Shown one piece after another: positions 43,035 to 54,051 of a DNA stretch of 64,000 nt (within the stretch, counting starts at the first letter, position 1; every line of letters starts with the position of its first letter). The notes beneath the pieces were generated by a model. That model was given only the letters and a program-made list of their open reading frames with translations, was not told the origin of the DNA and made no database searches. The translations under genes and the position numbers were made by a program. This DNA comes from Gliomastix tumulicola (lineage: Eukaryota > Ascomycota > Sordariomycetes > Hypocreales > Bionectriaceae). The stretch is from NCBI GenBank assembly GCA_001599755.1, contig BCHX01000001.1, forward strand, positions 1,302,001 through 1,366,000. The letters are read 5' to 3'.

Positions 43035-45427
43035 GCCCACCGAGGTCGAGGAGGATGGCGAATCTGGTCAACCTCCCTGCTAGAGACACCCGCGTACAGC
43101 CGAGGATTCCTTGATGCCTGTCAGAACAAGTCGAGCATCTTACTGCGTAGCTTTCTGGCCCGTCTCTGGCCCAGGCAGCACTGCCGGCGCTCGGTGCCTG
43201 AGCGGCCGAAGGTGGTGCAGTCTACGGATCACACTCCCCTAACCAGCTTGGCGGGAGAAACTCGAAACAAGCTGGTCTGCCTGTCCCTCACCCATCTGAT
43301 GCTTCTAGTAAAATGCAAGCGTGATCCCGCCCCAAGCGCCGCCGTTCACAGCCAATAGCGTCAACGTGGTGGCCCATGCAGGTTGCCTGCCAGCCCGCAA
43401 GCTCGCCCGGAGAACCGCCTTCACGTCTCGTGCTCGTAATTACGCCGTGTACGCAAGGACTGACACGGAGGCAAGGAATACGCGACGACTCGCTTGCTGC
43501 TGGCCAGCATCGGCTAGGGGAGGGGGAGGCAGGGGGGCAGAAGAGCTGCATGGGTCAACTAGTAGGACGATCTCAAGGTAAGCCGCCGCCGCCGCCGCAG
43601 ATGTGGCAGAGGGAGCAGGGTCCAAAGAGGAGGCAAAGAGGAGGGGCCAGTCTCCAAAAAGGCATTGTCAAAAAATCGACATCAAGAAATATGCGCGGCC
43701 GACCAATCAGATGCTCAGCGGTCACACAGCAGATGCCTTATCTGGGACCAACCACATTGGGCGACCGGATCTGTACGCTAAAAAGCGTGCATTACAGCGT
43801 CGTAGCCACTAGCTGGAGTCACCACTCTGATGGTGTCGTCGCACCCAGTCAAAGGAGGGGGAGACACGGAGAGAGAGACCGGGGAGGGGGAAAGATGGAA
43901 GATGGTCACCCCCACTCAGCAGATGGTCCGAGGTGGTGTACAGCTGTCCATCTCATCTGCTCTTGATCCTGGCCTGGGCATGCGGAAATGACGGCGGAGG
44001 GGGAGTTGAGTGGTGCTGCTGGCAGCCATGTCATGCCACTGGGATGGTGGTCAACGTCACAGCTGACCACACAGACCACCTCCTCGACGGGCACGGCAGT
44101 CGAGGTGCAGTCGGTTTTAACGCAAGCGAACCACGCGCCCGTGACACCAGCCTGCATTGGTGCCGTAGCATCGAGCGGCGCACACGCACGTGAGTGCATA
44201 TGTAGGGCCATTGACCATGGACACTTCACACATCCACGGACACTGAATGTGGCTTTCTGTCACGCATCAGTCATCCGTCATCCACGCATACGTCCTCGGG
44301 CATTTCATGCCTCCATCCATACATCCACCACCCCCGCAGGCAAATGCTTTGCATGCCCTTGCTCCCCCCCCGAGCCGTGGACGGGACCGACTCTCACATC
44401 CAATCCAATGGAATACGACCGGCCGAAATCGGAAGACCGACTTGGGCAGCAGCACGCGAAGGCAAAAAGCGCTGGGCGGGGCTCGCCGATGCGCACTAAC
44501 GAAGTCGCTTCACTTTTAGGCCTCGCCCAGATGCTACCGTGACGTCCAGCCAGCACCCCCCGGGTTATCCCGAGTGCTGCAGCATTATTACCACCGCGCG
44601 CATGCGGTAGGTAAGTAGTAATAAAAATTAATAACTTCAATTGCAACGCTTCATCAATGCGGATTTATGCTTACAATTTAGAATTTAAATTGCCAACACA
44701 AACCTTTCCAGCCATTCAACGGCCTCGCAGTTCCAATTGCCTCACGGAATAACGGAGAGTCGGACCACCCCCGAGTCGTAAGTTACGAGTAGTCGTGTTG
44801 CAGCCATGAAGAGTGGCATGTCACTGCAACCAGGGCGGTGTGTTTCACGGACGCTCGTCTCTCCGTTGCCCTCTCCCAGGCGTCCTCATCCTCGGTGGTT
44901 CCGTTTGTCTAGGCGACGTGTTCTGTCCGTCCCCCGGTTCCCCCCCGTTGGTGGGTGACGTTACGTGCGTGCCTCGCCCGGGGAGGGGGGGATGCCAGTT
45001 GGCCCTCTGGCACCCTGAAGGAGGTGTGTTAATATACCTAGCGGTTGCTACTGTCGTAACGCGGGGGAATGTGTCACCCAATCTTACTAGCCAGCCCGGA
45101 TACAGGGGCAACCCCGAGCGACAGAAAAATACGAGAGCTCACCTCTTCGTATACCGGATAATGCGTCTTTTTTGTCCTCGCCTCATGCGTGTCCTTTTGC
45201 CTGTTCCTCGCTGCAAGCGGCATTCGTTTGCAAAATTGACCCCCATTTCTTGGTCCTCGCTTGGCGACGAGCATGGATCTGGAATATCTCTTGGCTCGCG
45301 GCTGTTAAACGCCGCTGTGGCGCCTGTCGCGTGTTGTGCCCCACCTGCCCGCCTCATCCTTGTTTTTGGACGCGACCCGGCCAGAGTTGAATTCATCTGT
45401 TAAAACCAGCATCAGTAGTAGTTGAAC

Positions 45428-46604
45428 ATGTTTGCGACACTCCCAGACTTCACGCCGCGAGAGGTGAGTGCATTCGTCTCCAGAAGCTGCAGATGCTCTC
45501 TCAATTGAGTCCCTCAATCGCTGACCTTGCCCATAGTCGCACTCGCTGTGGTACTCCTCGTCGAGGGGCCCGGCCCAGAGCCACCACGCCCAACAACACC
45601 ACAACCATCACCACCACCCCAACGACCACCCGCCGCAGCCCCATCAGCAGCGCCAGCGCGGCCAGCTCCTCGAGCGCTCGACGCTGCACCGCCTAGCCAT
45701 CAACGAGATCACATCCCACCGTCGCCGCGCCAATGTTGCCAACTTTGGCAGCTACTGGCTCAAGCCGCCCGGCGTGCCCAAGACGCTGCACCAGATGCGC
45801 GAGGAGAAGCGCGAGCACGACGAGCACCAGGAGGCCATGCGGCGCGAGCAGCTGGCCCAGGATCTCGCCGAGGCTGAGGCTGCGGGGATGCCGGGCGAGG
45901 AGGGGGATGAGGGGATGGACGATGTGCAGCTGGACGGGGCGCAGGACCTAGATGATGATATCCCAGACGCAGGCGATGATTTCTTCGCGGCGGACGACGA
46001 CGACGATGATGATGATGACGATGATGACGATGAGGAAGGAGGGGAAGATGAGGATGATGACGGCGAGGAAGCCCTCCGTGAGGAGCGGCAGAACGACATC
46101 AGGGCGGCACGCATGCGCATGGGGGACGACGCCTTCAGACAGGTCCTCATGCTCGGCGACCCCGACGGCGACGGCATGTACGGTGGCGAGGAGGAGCTCG
46201 AGGAGGAAGGCCAGGGCCACATGCTCGACGAGGACGACTTCGTGCAGAGCGGCATGGGCGACGGCATGGGCGGCATGGGCGACATGGACGCTGACCTCGA
46301 CGAGGAGATCCCCGAGGCCGAGGACGGCGGCTACGAGCACACCGACTCCGAGGCGGAGCTCAGCACCAGCGACAGCGATAACGCCGGCTACGCGGATCAG
46401 GAGGAGGACCACATCGGGCACAGCATGGACTACGGACCGCGCGGGTCGCAGGTCATGGGCCCGCCGCAGTCTCCGACGCTGCGTGGTCGAGAGCTCCCGT
46501 CCGCGCCGCGGCAGAGCTTGGAGCTCAACAGCATTCTATCTCACGACGACACAAGCTTTATGGAGAGCAGTCCGGCCCAGGGTCGGCGAGCAAGACAGAT
46601 GTAA
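45428..46604 (+). CDS. Anaphase-promoting complex subunit Apc15/Mnd2-like
   Basis: Apc15 (Mnd2 in yeast) is a small acidic APC/C subunit that helps turn over the mitotic checkpoint complex. The model is join(45428..45463,45537..46604), 367 aa. The 12-codon first exon gives MFATLPDFTPRE, and the splice continues SHSLWYSSSRGP, the N-terminal Apc15 signature. The second signature is NVANFGSYWLKPPGVPKTL (about 86-104). Between them is a His/Gln/Pro-rich stretch (about 28-58). Beyond ~120 the protein is very acidic, with a 13-Asp run (about 169-181) and Met/Gly/Asp repeats. The first exon and both motifs agree on the frame, which argues against the larger overlapping frames on either strand. The gene is divergent from GLT1 across 6.3 kb and converges with the Bet1 gene. 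Confidence 0.88.
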
Positions 46605-47168
46605 TTTGGGTTGTTCCCAGACGAGGTCCTTATCAAGCGGGTTTTTCTTTCTCTCATCTTTAAGAGGGCGCGGGTTCGGGAAGTAGATCATATACCCAAG
46701 TAGCTTGTTTGCTTCGCTAGTACAGGCAGCAGGCTTTTTAACGAATATCATGCTCACGCAGCGTTATTATGCTCCCTCTGATATCATTATATTCAACGTC
46801 CCCCATACAGACGTTCCAGTAGGCTATATAGACGCTCCCAAAATAGTATATACCCGTTGCTTGTAAAAATGAGACGGGAACCCCAACCCGAGAATCTATG
46901 TCCCTGTTGCATGAAAGACTCCGTGATGATCCCCTGAACGCCCGCAACAATACAAGAAAATGGCTTTTGATCGATATGCAGACGCGCTCCTTCCGAGCTG
47001 AGAAGCCTCCCAGCCTTCATCTATCAACCTCGCCGCGTGGGCTGGTCCTAGTCCCTGTATACAGACAGTATGGGTCTGGCCTCGATCGAGTCGAAATCGT
47101 ATTCTGCTCGCGCCGCTCCTCTGTCGGTGTAGCACGGCGCGCACGAGTGGTCGAGAATCGACGGTGGC
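46605..47168. other. Convergent intergenic, Apc15 and Bet1 3' ends
   Basis: I see nothing in these 564 bases beyond the expected 3' UTRs. Confidence 0.5.
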
Positions 47169-47930
47169 TTAGAACAGCCAGACGTACATGAAGATGAGGA
47201 TAACGGCCGCGAAGAACAGAAGCCAGATCTTCCAGCTCACGCCCGTCCGCTCGGCCATGAGCAGCATGCGGTTCATCGTCCCCCGTAGGCGCACCCTCGT
47301 CTGGTCGAACGTATCGTTGATCTTCTCCGCCAGCGCGGAGGACTCGCGGATCTCGTCACCGATAGCCGTTGTCATCTATGTGTCACGCCCACGTGTCAGC
47401 CACATCTTTCCTCCCCCCAGCATCATTATCCATCCCTCCGTGTCGGGCAAGGAAGGGGTTTAACTCACATCCTTCAACACCCTGACCTTGCCCAGAATCC
47501 CCGCGACCTGCGCATCGTTCTGGCTCTCCAGCTCGTTCAGCACCGCGTCGCTGTACTGGCCCTTCCGGTTCGGCGTCGCCGGTCGGAACCCGCCCCTGCT
47601 GCTGCCCGCATCCACGCCCAGGCTCCCGCTGCTGCTGCTGTTGTTGTTGCCGCTGGGCGTGCCCGGGTGGCCGCTGTAACCGTAGCCGCTGGCGCCCGAG
47701 TTCGCGCTTGGGGATCGTCGGTTCTGGTCGCCGGTGTAGCCCGCGAAGAGGGCGCTGCGAGGATCGCGTTGGTGGAGGTACGAGGGTCCGAATCTGCGGT
47801 GGGTGGCTTGCTGTCAGCGGGTGCAAGGGAACAGGGGCGCGCTTCTGATGCTATCTAGAGACTCGAGGAGCCGCTGAAAGTGCGCAGGCATCGACGCTCC
47901 TTTGTGTCGAGGTACTCACCTTTGCGACAT
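47169..47930 (-). CDS. BET1: Bet1-type Qc-SNARE for ER-Golgi transport
   Basis: Bet1 acts in COPII vesicle fusion at the Golgi. The model is complement(join(47169..47375,47469..47793,47920..47930)), 180 aa. The first coding exon is only 11 nt (MSQ plus two bases), joining to RFGPSYLHQRDPRSALF. The middle holds a Ser/Gly/Asn-rich linker, then YSDAVLNELESQNDAQVAGI, the start of the SNARE motif. The last exon begins MTTAIGDEIRESS, continues FDQTRVRLRGTMNRMLLMAE and ends with a C-terminal anchor, WKIWLLFFAAVILIFMYVWL. The ATG at 47375 would give only the C-terminal 68 residues; the splice model restores the complete motif with LKD before MTTAIGDE. Distinction from Sft1 rests on the TMNRML and anchor sequence. 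Confidence 0.9.
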
Positions 47931-49051
47931 CGTTACTCAATTGCGGAAGTGTTCGTATCGGAGGGATCGGCTGACAGGAATCAACAGTGAAGGAGAGGCC
48001 GGCACAAGGGGTATTAAAAAGTCATGAGTTGGCAAAGAAAGTGACAGGTCGAAAGAGAGATAGATGATGAACCCCCAGATTCTCCTATCTGGCGATGTGG
48101 TCTGTAATTTTTTTTATGGTTGTAGTGGTCGGTCTTTGGGCAAACTTGGCTGCCACATGACCCCCCTACCTTATTTGGCCACCTCAATCTAAAACTGCGA
48201 GCCAATTGGGTTGCTTCCATTTCACGACCAGACATGCCCGCAGATGAAATGTCGACATTGTGTGGAAAATCTCGCCTAGGTCGATCGATCTCTTGCTGCA
48301 AGTATTTCTTTGTTAATGGATGATTCTGCTGCTGAGCATCGCAGGAGGACGAGGCCTAGCTAAGGACGTCTCGGCCTCCATTTCATACACATCCATCACG
48401 AATCTTGACACCAGATCGGAGATGTTCGTTTGCCTACTATATTCACAGTAGCAACATTATATATCTACCCAGGATGGAAAGTGTTCGAAAGTGCTACAAT
48501 AAATATATAGACCGTATTGACTATGCCGCATTTCCCTTTGCATGCGGTCAAGGCTGCGATCGTTCATGCACCACGCTTCAACGAGTCTCAGTGATATAGG
48601 GTAGGTAGCATCAAGTCACGATCACACGGCTCGCGTGAACACAGACGTCGACGCGTGAAATTGTTTTGATTGCGATGAGATGAGGCACTGGAGTCGTTCC
48701 CAAGGCGAACGACCCCGGAGCCCTCTTTTTATTCATGCCATGGTCTGTAGACTACGGCTTGCAGGCACAGCATCCATGGATCACCGTACACCCCGCCTCG
48801 AATAGCGTGACCGTGACGAGATGAACAAGCTGATGTTGATACTGAAGCGAGGTATCGAAATCCATCCTAACCTGGCAGAAGATAACAACACTCGAGTCCA
48901 CATCGTTGACTTCCAAATGAGTTTGTACTTTTAGTTTTGCCCGCCCATTTTTTCCAGAGATACCCTGTCGTTCACGCGTCCATGCTCATCAATCCCGCCC
49001 GCTCCAATCTCATGGCCTCCTGTCGTTGGAATTTCCTGGGGATGGACTGAT
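47931..49051. other. Intergenic: Bet1 promoter / CHZ1 3' side
   Basis: This 1.12 kb lies between two minus-strand genes. Apart from AT-rich segments near 48400-48520, I see no gene or recognisable element. Confidence 0.5.
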
Positions 49052-49529
49052 CTAGCCGGACATCTTGGTGTCCTCATCAGGGGGCTGGAAGTCGTCGTCC
49101 TCCTCATCGTCCTCGTCGTCGGCCGGGTTCTCCTCCGCAGCCTTGGCGAAGTCGATGACCTGACCGCGGGTGCGGCGGCCGCCCTCGACGATGTTGTTGA
49201 GGTCGATCTCCTCCATGCCGTCCTCATCGGCAGCTATCCCATCGCGCTCGTTAGTTTCACTTCACGAAATGCACGCACTGGAATGGCGCCGGGTGTCTTG
49301 TCAAGTCTCACCTCCGGTGGGCTGGTGGCGTGCACGTGTTAGCTCTTGTTCGACCGTGAAAATAGCATCTTTTCAGCTGAGTTTTGCTCACCTCTTCGTC
49401 CTCGTCCGACGAGGAGTCGTCCTCCTCATCGTCGCCCATAACGTCGTCCTGGGGGACATCCTCGGCGGGGGCCTTGCCCTTGCCCTTGTCCTCGACGGTG
49501 GGATCCTGGGGAGCAGCAGAGGAAGCCAT
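49052..49529 (-). CDS. CHZ1: Histone H2A.Z-specific chaperone Chz1
   Basis: Chz1 is a small acidic nuclear chaperone that hands H2A.Z-H2B to the SWR1 remodeller. The model is complement(join(49052..49233,49312..49321,49392..49529)), 109 aa. Exon 1 (46 codons) starts MASSAAPQDPTVEDKGKGKA and ends in an acidic run (SSSDEDEE). A 10-nt microexon adds PTG plus one base. The last exon supplies the CHZ motif, NNIVEGGRRTRGQVIDFAKA, then an acidic tail ending TKMSG. Without the microexon the donor (phase 0) and final acceptor (needs one base) are out of frame. Both small introns (70 and 78 nt) have CTAAC branch sites (GCTAACA, ACTAACG). The CHZ motif identity is firm. The microexon is inferred from sequence and could be confirmed by RNA reads. 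Confidence 0.88.
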
Positions 49530-49997
49530 CGTGGTAACTTTTAGAGAGTTTGGTTGTATGTGTGTGTGTTCGGTGGAAGGTTGTTTGGTGTGAGTGTGAG
49601 AGGATGAGAAAATGTTGGGTCCGGTAAGGGAGAAGAAACGGACGATGCACGGCGATGAAATGAGAAGTGAGCCTCGTCTGAAACTGCTCCCATTGGAGGG
49701 TAGCGATTCGCTTGTTGCTTTTCATGGGCAAACAGTGGGTGGAGGCGTCTTCACGTAGCAACAGCGCCAGTCCCAAAACGCACTAGCTCAGCGCTGTCGA
49801 GTCCGACGGAGTACGTACCTCTGAGTCGAGCACGAAGTCACGTGCAGCGACAACGGCTCGGGTATTGTCATAATCGGATAACAGGATATCAGAATATCCG
49901 ACGAATTGCAGCAATATCAGAACACAGGTCACGAGTGCACATAAGTTCGTTCGTACGAGTTCTGTCATTAGTTTAGAGATGCGGACGGCATCGTGAT
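49530..49997. other. Intergenic: CHZ1 promoter
   Basis: These 468 bases between two minus-strand genes should hold the CHZ1 promoter. GT/CA-rich stretches occur near 49560-49600, and nothing else is seen. Confidence 0.5.
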
Positions 49998-50640
49998 CTA
50001 TTTGTCTCCTCCTCCTCCACCAACCAGGAAGATGGCCCCGATAGCAAGCATCCACCAGTACCTGTAGAACGATTAGCGACGTGTCTCTGAGACTTCCACC
50101 AGCGGCAGAGAGCTGGAGCAAGAATACGTACTTCTGTAGGAATGTCTTCTCGACCTCCTCCACCTTCCTACCCTCCGGCGACAGCACGACCGGCTTGTTC
50201 AGCTCCGGCTGCTTCCCCTTAGCCTCCACCAGGACGACCGCCTGCGGCCCAAAGTCCCTCGTCTGCCCGGCGTCTATCCTCACGCCCTTGACGGCGGCGC
50301 TGAGAACCTCGCCCCGTGCGTCGACATTGAGGATCAGGTTCGGCGCGTAGCCCTTGCCGAAGTTCTCCGAGGATGCGACCGTCGTGCCCGAGATCCACTG
50401 TGCACTCTTCTTGTCGTAGAGGCCGATCCGGACGAGGGTGGGCGTCGACTCGTCGAGCTCCGGAGGCTCGTAGGAGACGATGGACGAGGAGCCGACGGCG
50501 GCTGGGTCGTAGGAGATCTCGGCGAGGGGCGAAGATTTGGAGGTGGTGGATAGAGGTTGGAGGTAGAGCTGGGCGGTGCGCTGTTGAGCAGTGACGCCGG
50601 CGATGGCGCAGAGCGCCGATAGCACTGTCGTGAAGCGCAT
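49998..50640 (-). CDS. EMC10-like ER membrane complex subunit
   Basis: EMC10 is the lumenal subunit of the ER membrane complex, an insertase for membrane proteins. The model is complement(join(49998..50061,50132..50640)), 190 aa. A signal peptide is clear (MRFTTVLSALCAIAGVTAQ). The lumenal domain contains IGLYDKKSAQWISG, SENFGKGYAPNLILNVD and GKQPELNKPVVLSPEGRK. The splice joins FLQK to YWWMLAIGAIFLVGGGGDK, so the protein ends in one membrane span and a Gly-rich tail. A longer unspliced reading frame through 49783 lacks this span and is not favoured. Sequence conservation in this family is low, so the name rests on overall plan and a few motifs. It sits directly downstream of the Pho80-like cyclin gene on the same strand. 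Confidence 0.78.
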
Positions 50641-51337
50641 CTCTGTGTGTATGACTTTGCCCGGCGAGGGCGTTCGTTTCGTTGACTTGATCCAATATGC
50701 GATGGAGCTCCAGCTGTCCCAGATCCTCTTGATGGGTGTTTGCGATAACCGGCAATACATCGGCTAAATACTGACCAGAATCAGCGAGGGAAACGGGTCG
50801 CAACTTCGTATGAAGGTAGAATTCGTGACACATCGAGCCAGTTAGTGCCCCTACGATTGCATGCCGAGGCAATTTCTGACAAGGATGGCAAGTAATGGAT
50901 CGAGTCTCACGTCTCGCAAGTGGTGGATGAAAAACTTGGGCCTCATTTGTTTGGTCTTATAGGTCAAGTACTCTTTCGACTACTTGCCCTCGACAATGGG
51001 TGAACCTCCGGCTCATTATATGCCACCGGCTCCACGGCAACATTTCCCTGACATAAATCTTGGTCATATGGTCCGACCAAGTTGCCTTCTTTGTCTATTG
51101 TTTATCTCGAATGATGCCTAACAGAACTGCGCCCCCAGGGAATTCGACCAAGACGCCGCACCAACCCATACCTTCCTTGATGAAGGTGATTGAAATAACA
51201 GAAATCCACGAAAGCCTCCGTGCCCGCCTTTTTGATATAGAAGAAGAAAAATGTATATGCTCGGCCGTCAATAGTCGTCACTTTCTCCAAACAGACCAAC
51301 CAGACTGTGGCCTCGATTAAGGTACCCAATACCCGAT
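50641..51337. other. Intergenic between EMC10-like and cyclin genes
   Basis: These 697 bases contain the EMC10-like promoter and cyclin 3' UTR. No gene is supported. Confidence 0.5.
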
Positions 51338-52594
51338 CTATTGATCTTGCCCGAGGGCCGGTGTATTCTCGCCGTGTGGTGAAATCTCAGCATCGCCCGA
51401 ATCTGATTCTGACTCGCCGTCCCCCTCGTCGTCGCCGCTGCTCTCTGAGGAATCCGTGGTCTCGAGAGCGTAGCCTGGCGTGCGGTGTATCAGTGCTCGA
51501 TAATATGAATCGAGGACTTCCGGGGGGTTGGGCACGATCTTCCAGTCCACTCGGTGGAGGAATTCTAATTCAAGCAGCTTCAGCTCTGCCACCCGTACGC
51601 CGCCCACCCGGGCGTATGTCGTGTTATTCCAAAACGAATCAGATAGGCCTTTTGCGGCAACTGTCGCTGCGGTGATGAGGAACCGATGTACTGTAAGCGT
51701 GTTTATGGTGAAGTCCGGGTACATGGCGCAAAGGCGATCGATGTAATAGACCATGACCAGGAGAAGTGATGACGGCAGCGTCGCATGGCGGGCGAGGCGC
51801 TGCAGATAGTCTCGTACCGATATTCCAGGAGGGGTTCTGAGAGAGCGTCAGCAATTGTCGACTCGTATACATATGGTGTGCCCTCACCTTGAGTGAAATC
51901 GCGTCAACGCGCCATTTGACGATATCTGGATCGCGTCGTTTGTCGTGATCAATTCCGACAGCATCTGCGATATTAACTCCACAATGTCGTCGACCGGGCA
52001 GAACTCGTATTTCTTGGGGAGCATCTTTGGCGGCAGCTCCTCTGGTTTGGCTCGTTTCAGCGACGAAGCGTCGGTCGAGCTGGCCGATGCCGCAGACGGC
52101 TGGGCCGTCTGTCTCGCATCGCGCTTCGGGCTTATTGAACTCCGTCGCTTAACCGGGGAGAGGGCAGCCGAAGCCGTGACGGAGGGCGTCGATTGTTCGG
52201 CCGACGGTGGTTGTGACGATTGTTGTAGTGGTGGTGGTGGCGCGGGGGCTTTTACAGGCGGCGATGTCGCTGTCGTTGCGGTGGCCTTGGCCATGGCGTG
52301 CGGGCGAGGGGATGGTGGGGGTTGCGAGGAAGCGTTTTGCGAGGACGAGGGTCGCCGACCGGAGGCGGACAGCGAGTCCATGGACGCATGGCGAATGAGG
52401 CGAGAGGACACGGGCGACGTCACCGAGACTCCGGCTGAGGAACCGGACCGTGACGAGGCCCGGCGCAGTGTCGAGGAGAGGGGAGCGGACGGCGGTGGAT
52501 CGACGCAGATGTTTGAGGATGACGCATGGCGGAAGCTAGCGGCGGCGGGCGACGCATTGGCTGAGCTGCTCAGTATTGGCGATGTCTTCAACAT
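51338..52594 (-). CDS. Pho80-like cyclin (PCL family)
   Basis: Pho80-type cyclins partner Pho85-like kinases in phosphate and nutrient signalling. The model is complement(join(51338..51836,51888..52594)), 401 aa. The first ~190 residues are Ser/Pro/Ala-rich and look disordered (RRPSSSQNASSQPPPSPRPH). The cyclin box starts at FCPVDDIVELISQML and runs through LITTNDAIQISSNGALTRFH, across the intron into RTPPGISVRDYLQRLARHAT. It continues with VMVYYIDRLCAMYPDFTINT, HRFLITAATVAAKGLSDSFW and LKLLELEFLHRVDWKIVP. The tail is acidic and Ser-rich. The 51-nt intron restores frame across the box. The chosen ATG (52594) precedes the low-complexity region; the frame stays open upstream to 52867, so a longer N-terminus cannot be excluded. 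Confidence 0.9.
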
Positions 52595-54051
52595 GGTCTG
52601 TGGCACATTGTGGCGGGACGGATACTGGCCAAAATGCTCCCCGACACTCTTTGTGAAAGGATTTGGCAAATTTGGAGGAGAGAAGAAGTGGAGGGGGATT
52701 GGGCCTAAGAGGAATAAATGGGAATCGATGGGGGAGTTTGTGGTCTGGTTTCCTCGATGGTCTAAAATATAGTCTGCCACATGGGCTTTGTTCTGCTTGC
52801 GTGTGTGTGCCCGGCTACTGAGGCCTGACACTGAAGTGAGCTGGAGTGCAAACGACTGGTGGTGCAATATTGGGGCCCCTGGCGTGAGTGCCTGCCCAGC
52901 CAGGGAGGATGGTTTTTTCTGACACTATCTCCACGTGAAAGAAGGCATCGTGTGTCGCAGGGCAAGATTTGCCCACGATGCGACTCCTCCGATTGTAGGA
53001 GCCTGCCCGCTGATGAGGAAACGTCCAAAATGCAGGTGGCAGCGGCGCTGTTTGGAGGGGGGCCGCACTAAGGCAACCTTACCCCTACAAGGCAGGTCAC
53101 GCAACGCACACGATTGTTTCTTTTTTAGACCTGACAGAGTGCCTGACGGCTTATTCCTCGTGGTCTGGAGCAAAATATCGGATCCATGTGTGGCTGAGGG
53201 ACGGTGCAAGAGATCTCTGGCTGTGAGAGGGCCAGACCGTGTCGGACTGCGCCCGGCGCTCGGCGCTGCCGTGTGGATGAATGAGCAGCGAGGCTGTCGT
53301 GTTGAGGATTCCCACGAGGACTTGTGCCTGCTTACTCTCGGTCGATCTGCTGCACCAGTATTAATATGGCAGGCAGGCTCTCGTGCTTCAGATGAACTCC
53401 TATGATACGTTTTGAGAACTCCGAGTAGTAGCAGCATTTCAGGTACAGAACAGCGCTGAGAATCAAGATCGATCTGATTGATTCCCCAGTGCGCGCTTAT
53501 CGATAAGAACGGGCTCCGCACGTGCCATCCACCCCCAGCTTTTTTCATGCTTTTGGATTGACCCGGTGATCGCTACTTCCTCTCCCTGAGGTAAGGTAAG
53601 GTCGAGGTACGTACCACGGCAAGTGTGACGGAGTACAGCATTCTCCGGGCTTCCATTTTGTACACAAGCGAAACCTTGAGTCGTGGATATTTGCATATTG
53701 ACGTTCCATCAGTCCTCGACAACCTCCCGGACCTCGACTATTCGAAGACGATCCGGACCTCTACCAGGTGAGCCTTATCCCCACTCCCGCTCTTCCTTGG
53801 CCGTGACGTTTTTGTCCCGACTGTCGCCCAACTCAAGCTCCCGGAAAGATCCAGTGGCGTCCAGGTGCATGCGATTGACGTGCTCCTAGCTTCTTAGTCA
53901 AGCTTCAATCCCGATAGTCCTCGCCCAGCCTCCCGAGCAGTTTGACGTGTTATTTCTTGCCTGCAGGCTTTTCAGCCCGTCGACAATCGAGGAGGGAACG
54001 AAATCTCTGTCGAACGCACTTCCAAGCCGAACGACGTCAAGACAGCTCCCC
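52595..54051. promoter_or_regulatory. Divergent promoter region of cyclin and GID5 genes, with probable 5' UTR intron
   Basis: This 1.46 kb lies between divergent genes. On the plus strand a donor at 53769 (GTGAGC after TCTACCAG) and an acceptor ending near 53967 (TTCTTGCCTGCAG) could splice a GID5 5' UTR of about 200 nt intron length. No in-frame Met occurs upstream, so the coding start is unaffected. I see no other gene. Confidence 0.45.

Larger units (their letters stand above)
39165..45427. other. Long gene-free region between GLT1 and the Apc15 gene
   Basis: In 6.26 kb I find no coding region that I can support. Open frames reach 196 codons but have irregular composition, overlap on several frames and show no motif or splice-consistent continuation. 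The region carries the GLT1 promoter at its left end (pyrimidine-rich on the minus strand near 39380-39480) and the Apc15 promoter at its right. It also has scattered microsatellites and an AT-rich patch near 44620-44700. Untranslated exons or non-coding RNAs are possible but not visible. Confidence 0.6.

Noticed and set aside
43376..45403. Frames of 184-196 codons in the GLT1-Apc15 gap
   Set aside because: They are Arg/His/Thr/Pro-rich with no motif, and overlap other equally long frames. Coding is not supported.
45952..46686. 244-codon frame overlapping the Apc15 gene
   Set aside because: It is a shifted reading of the same acidic repeat DNA. The Apc15 frame is fixed by the first exon and two motifs.
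49783..50760. Longer 325-codon reading of the EMC10-like gene without splicing
   Set aside because: It reads through a good donor and loses the C-terminal membrane span. It also adds an upstream leader before the clear signal peptide.
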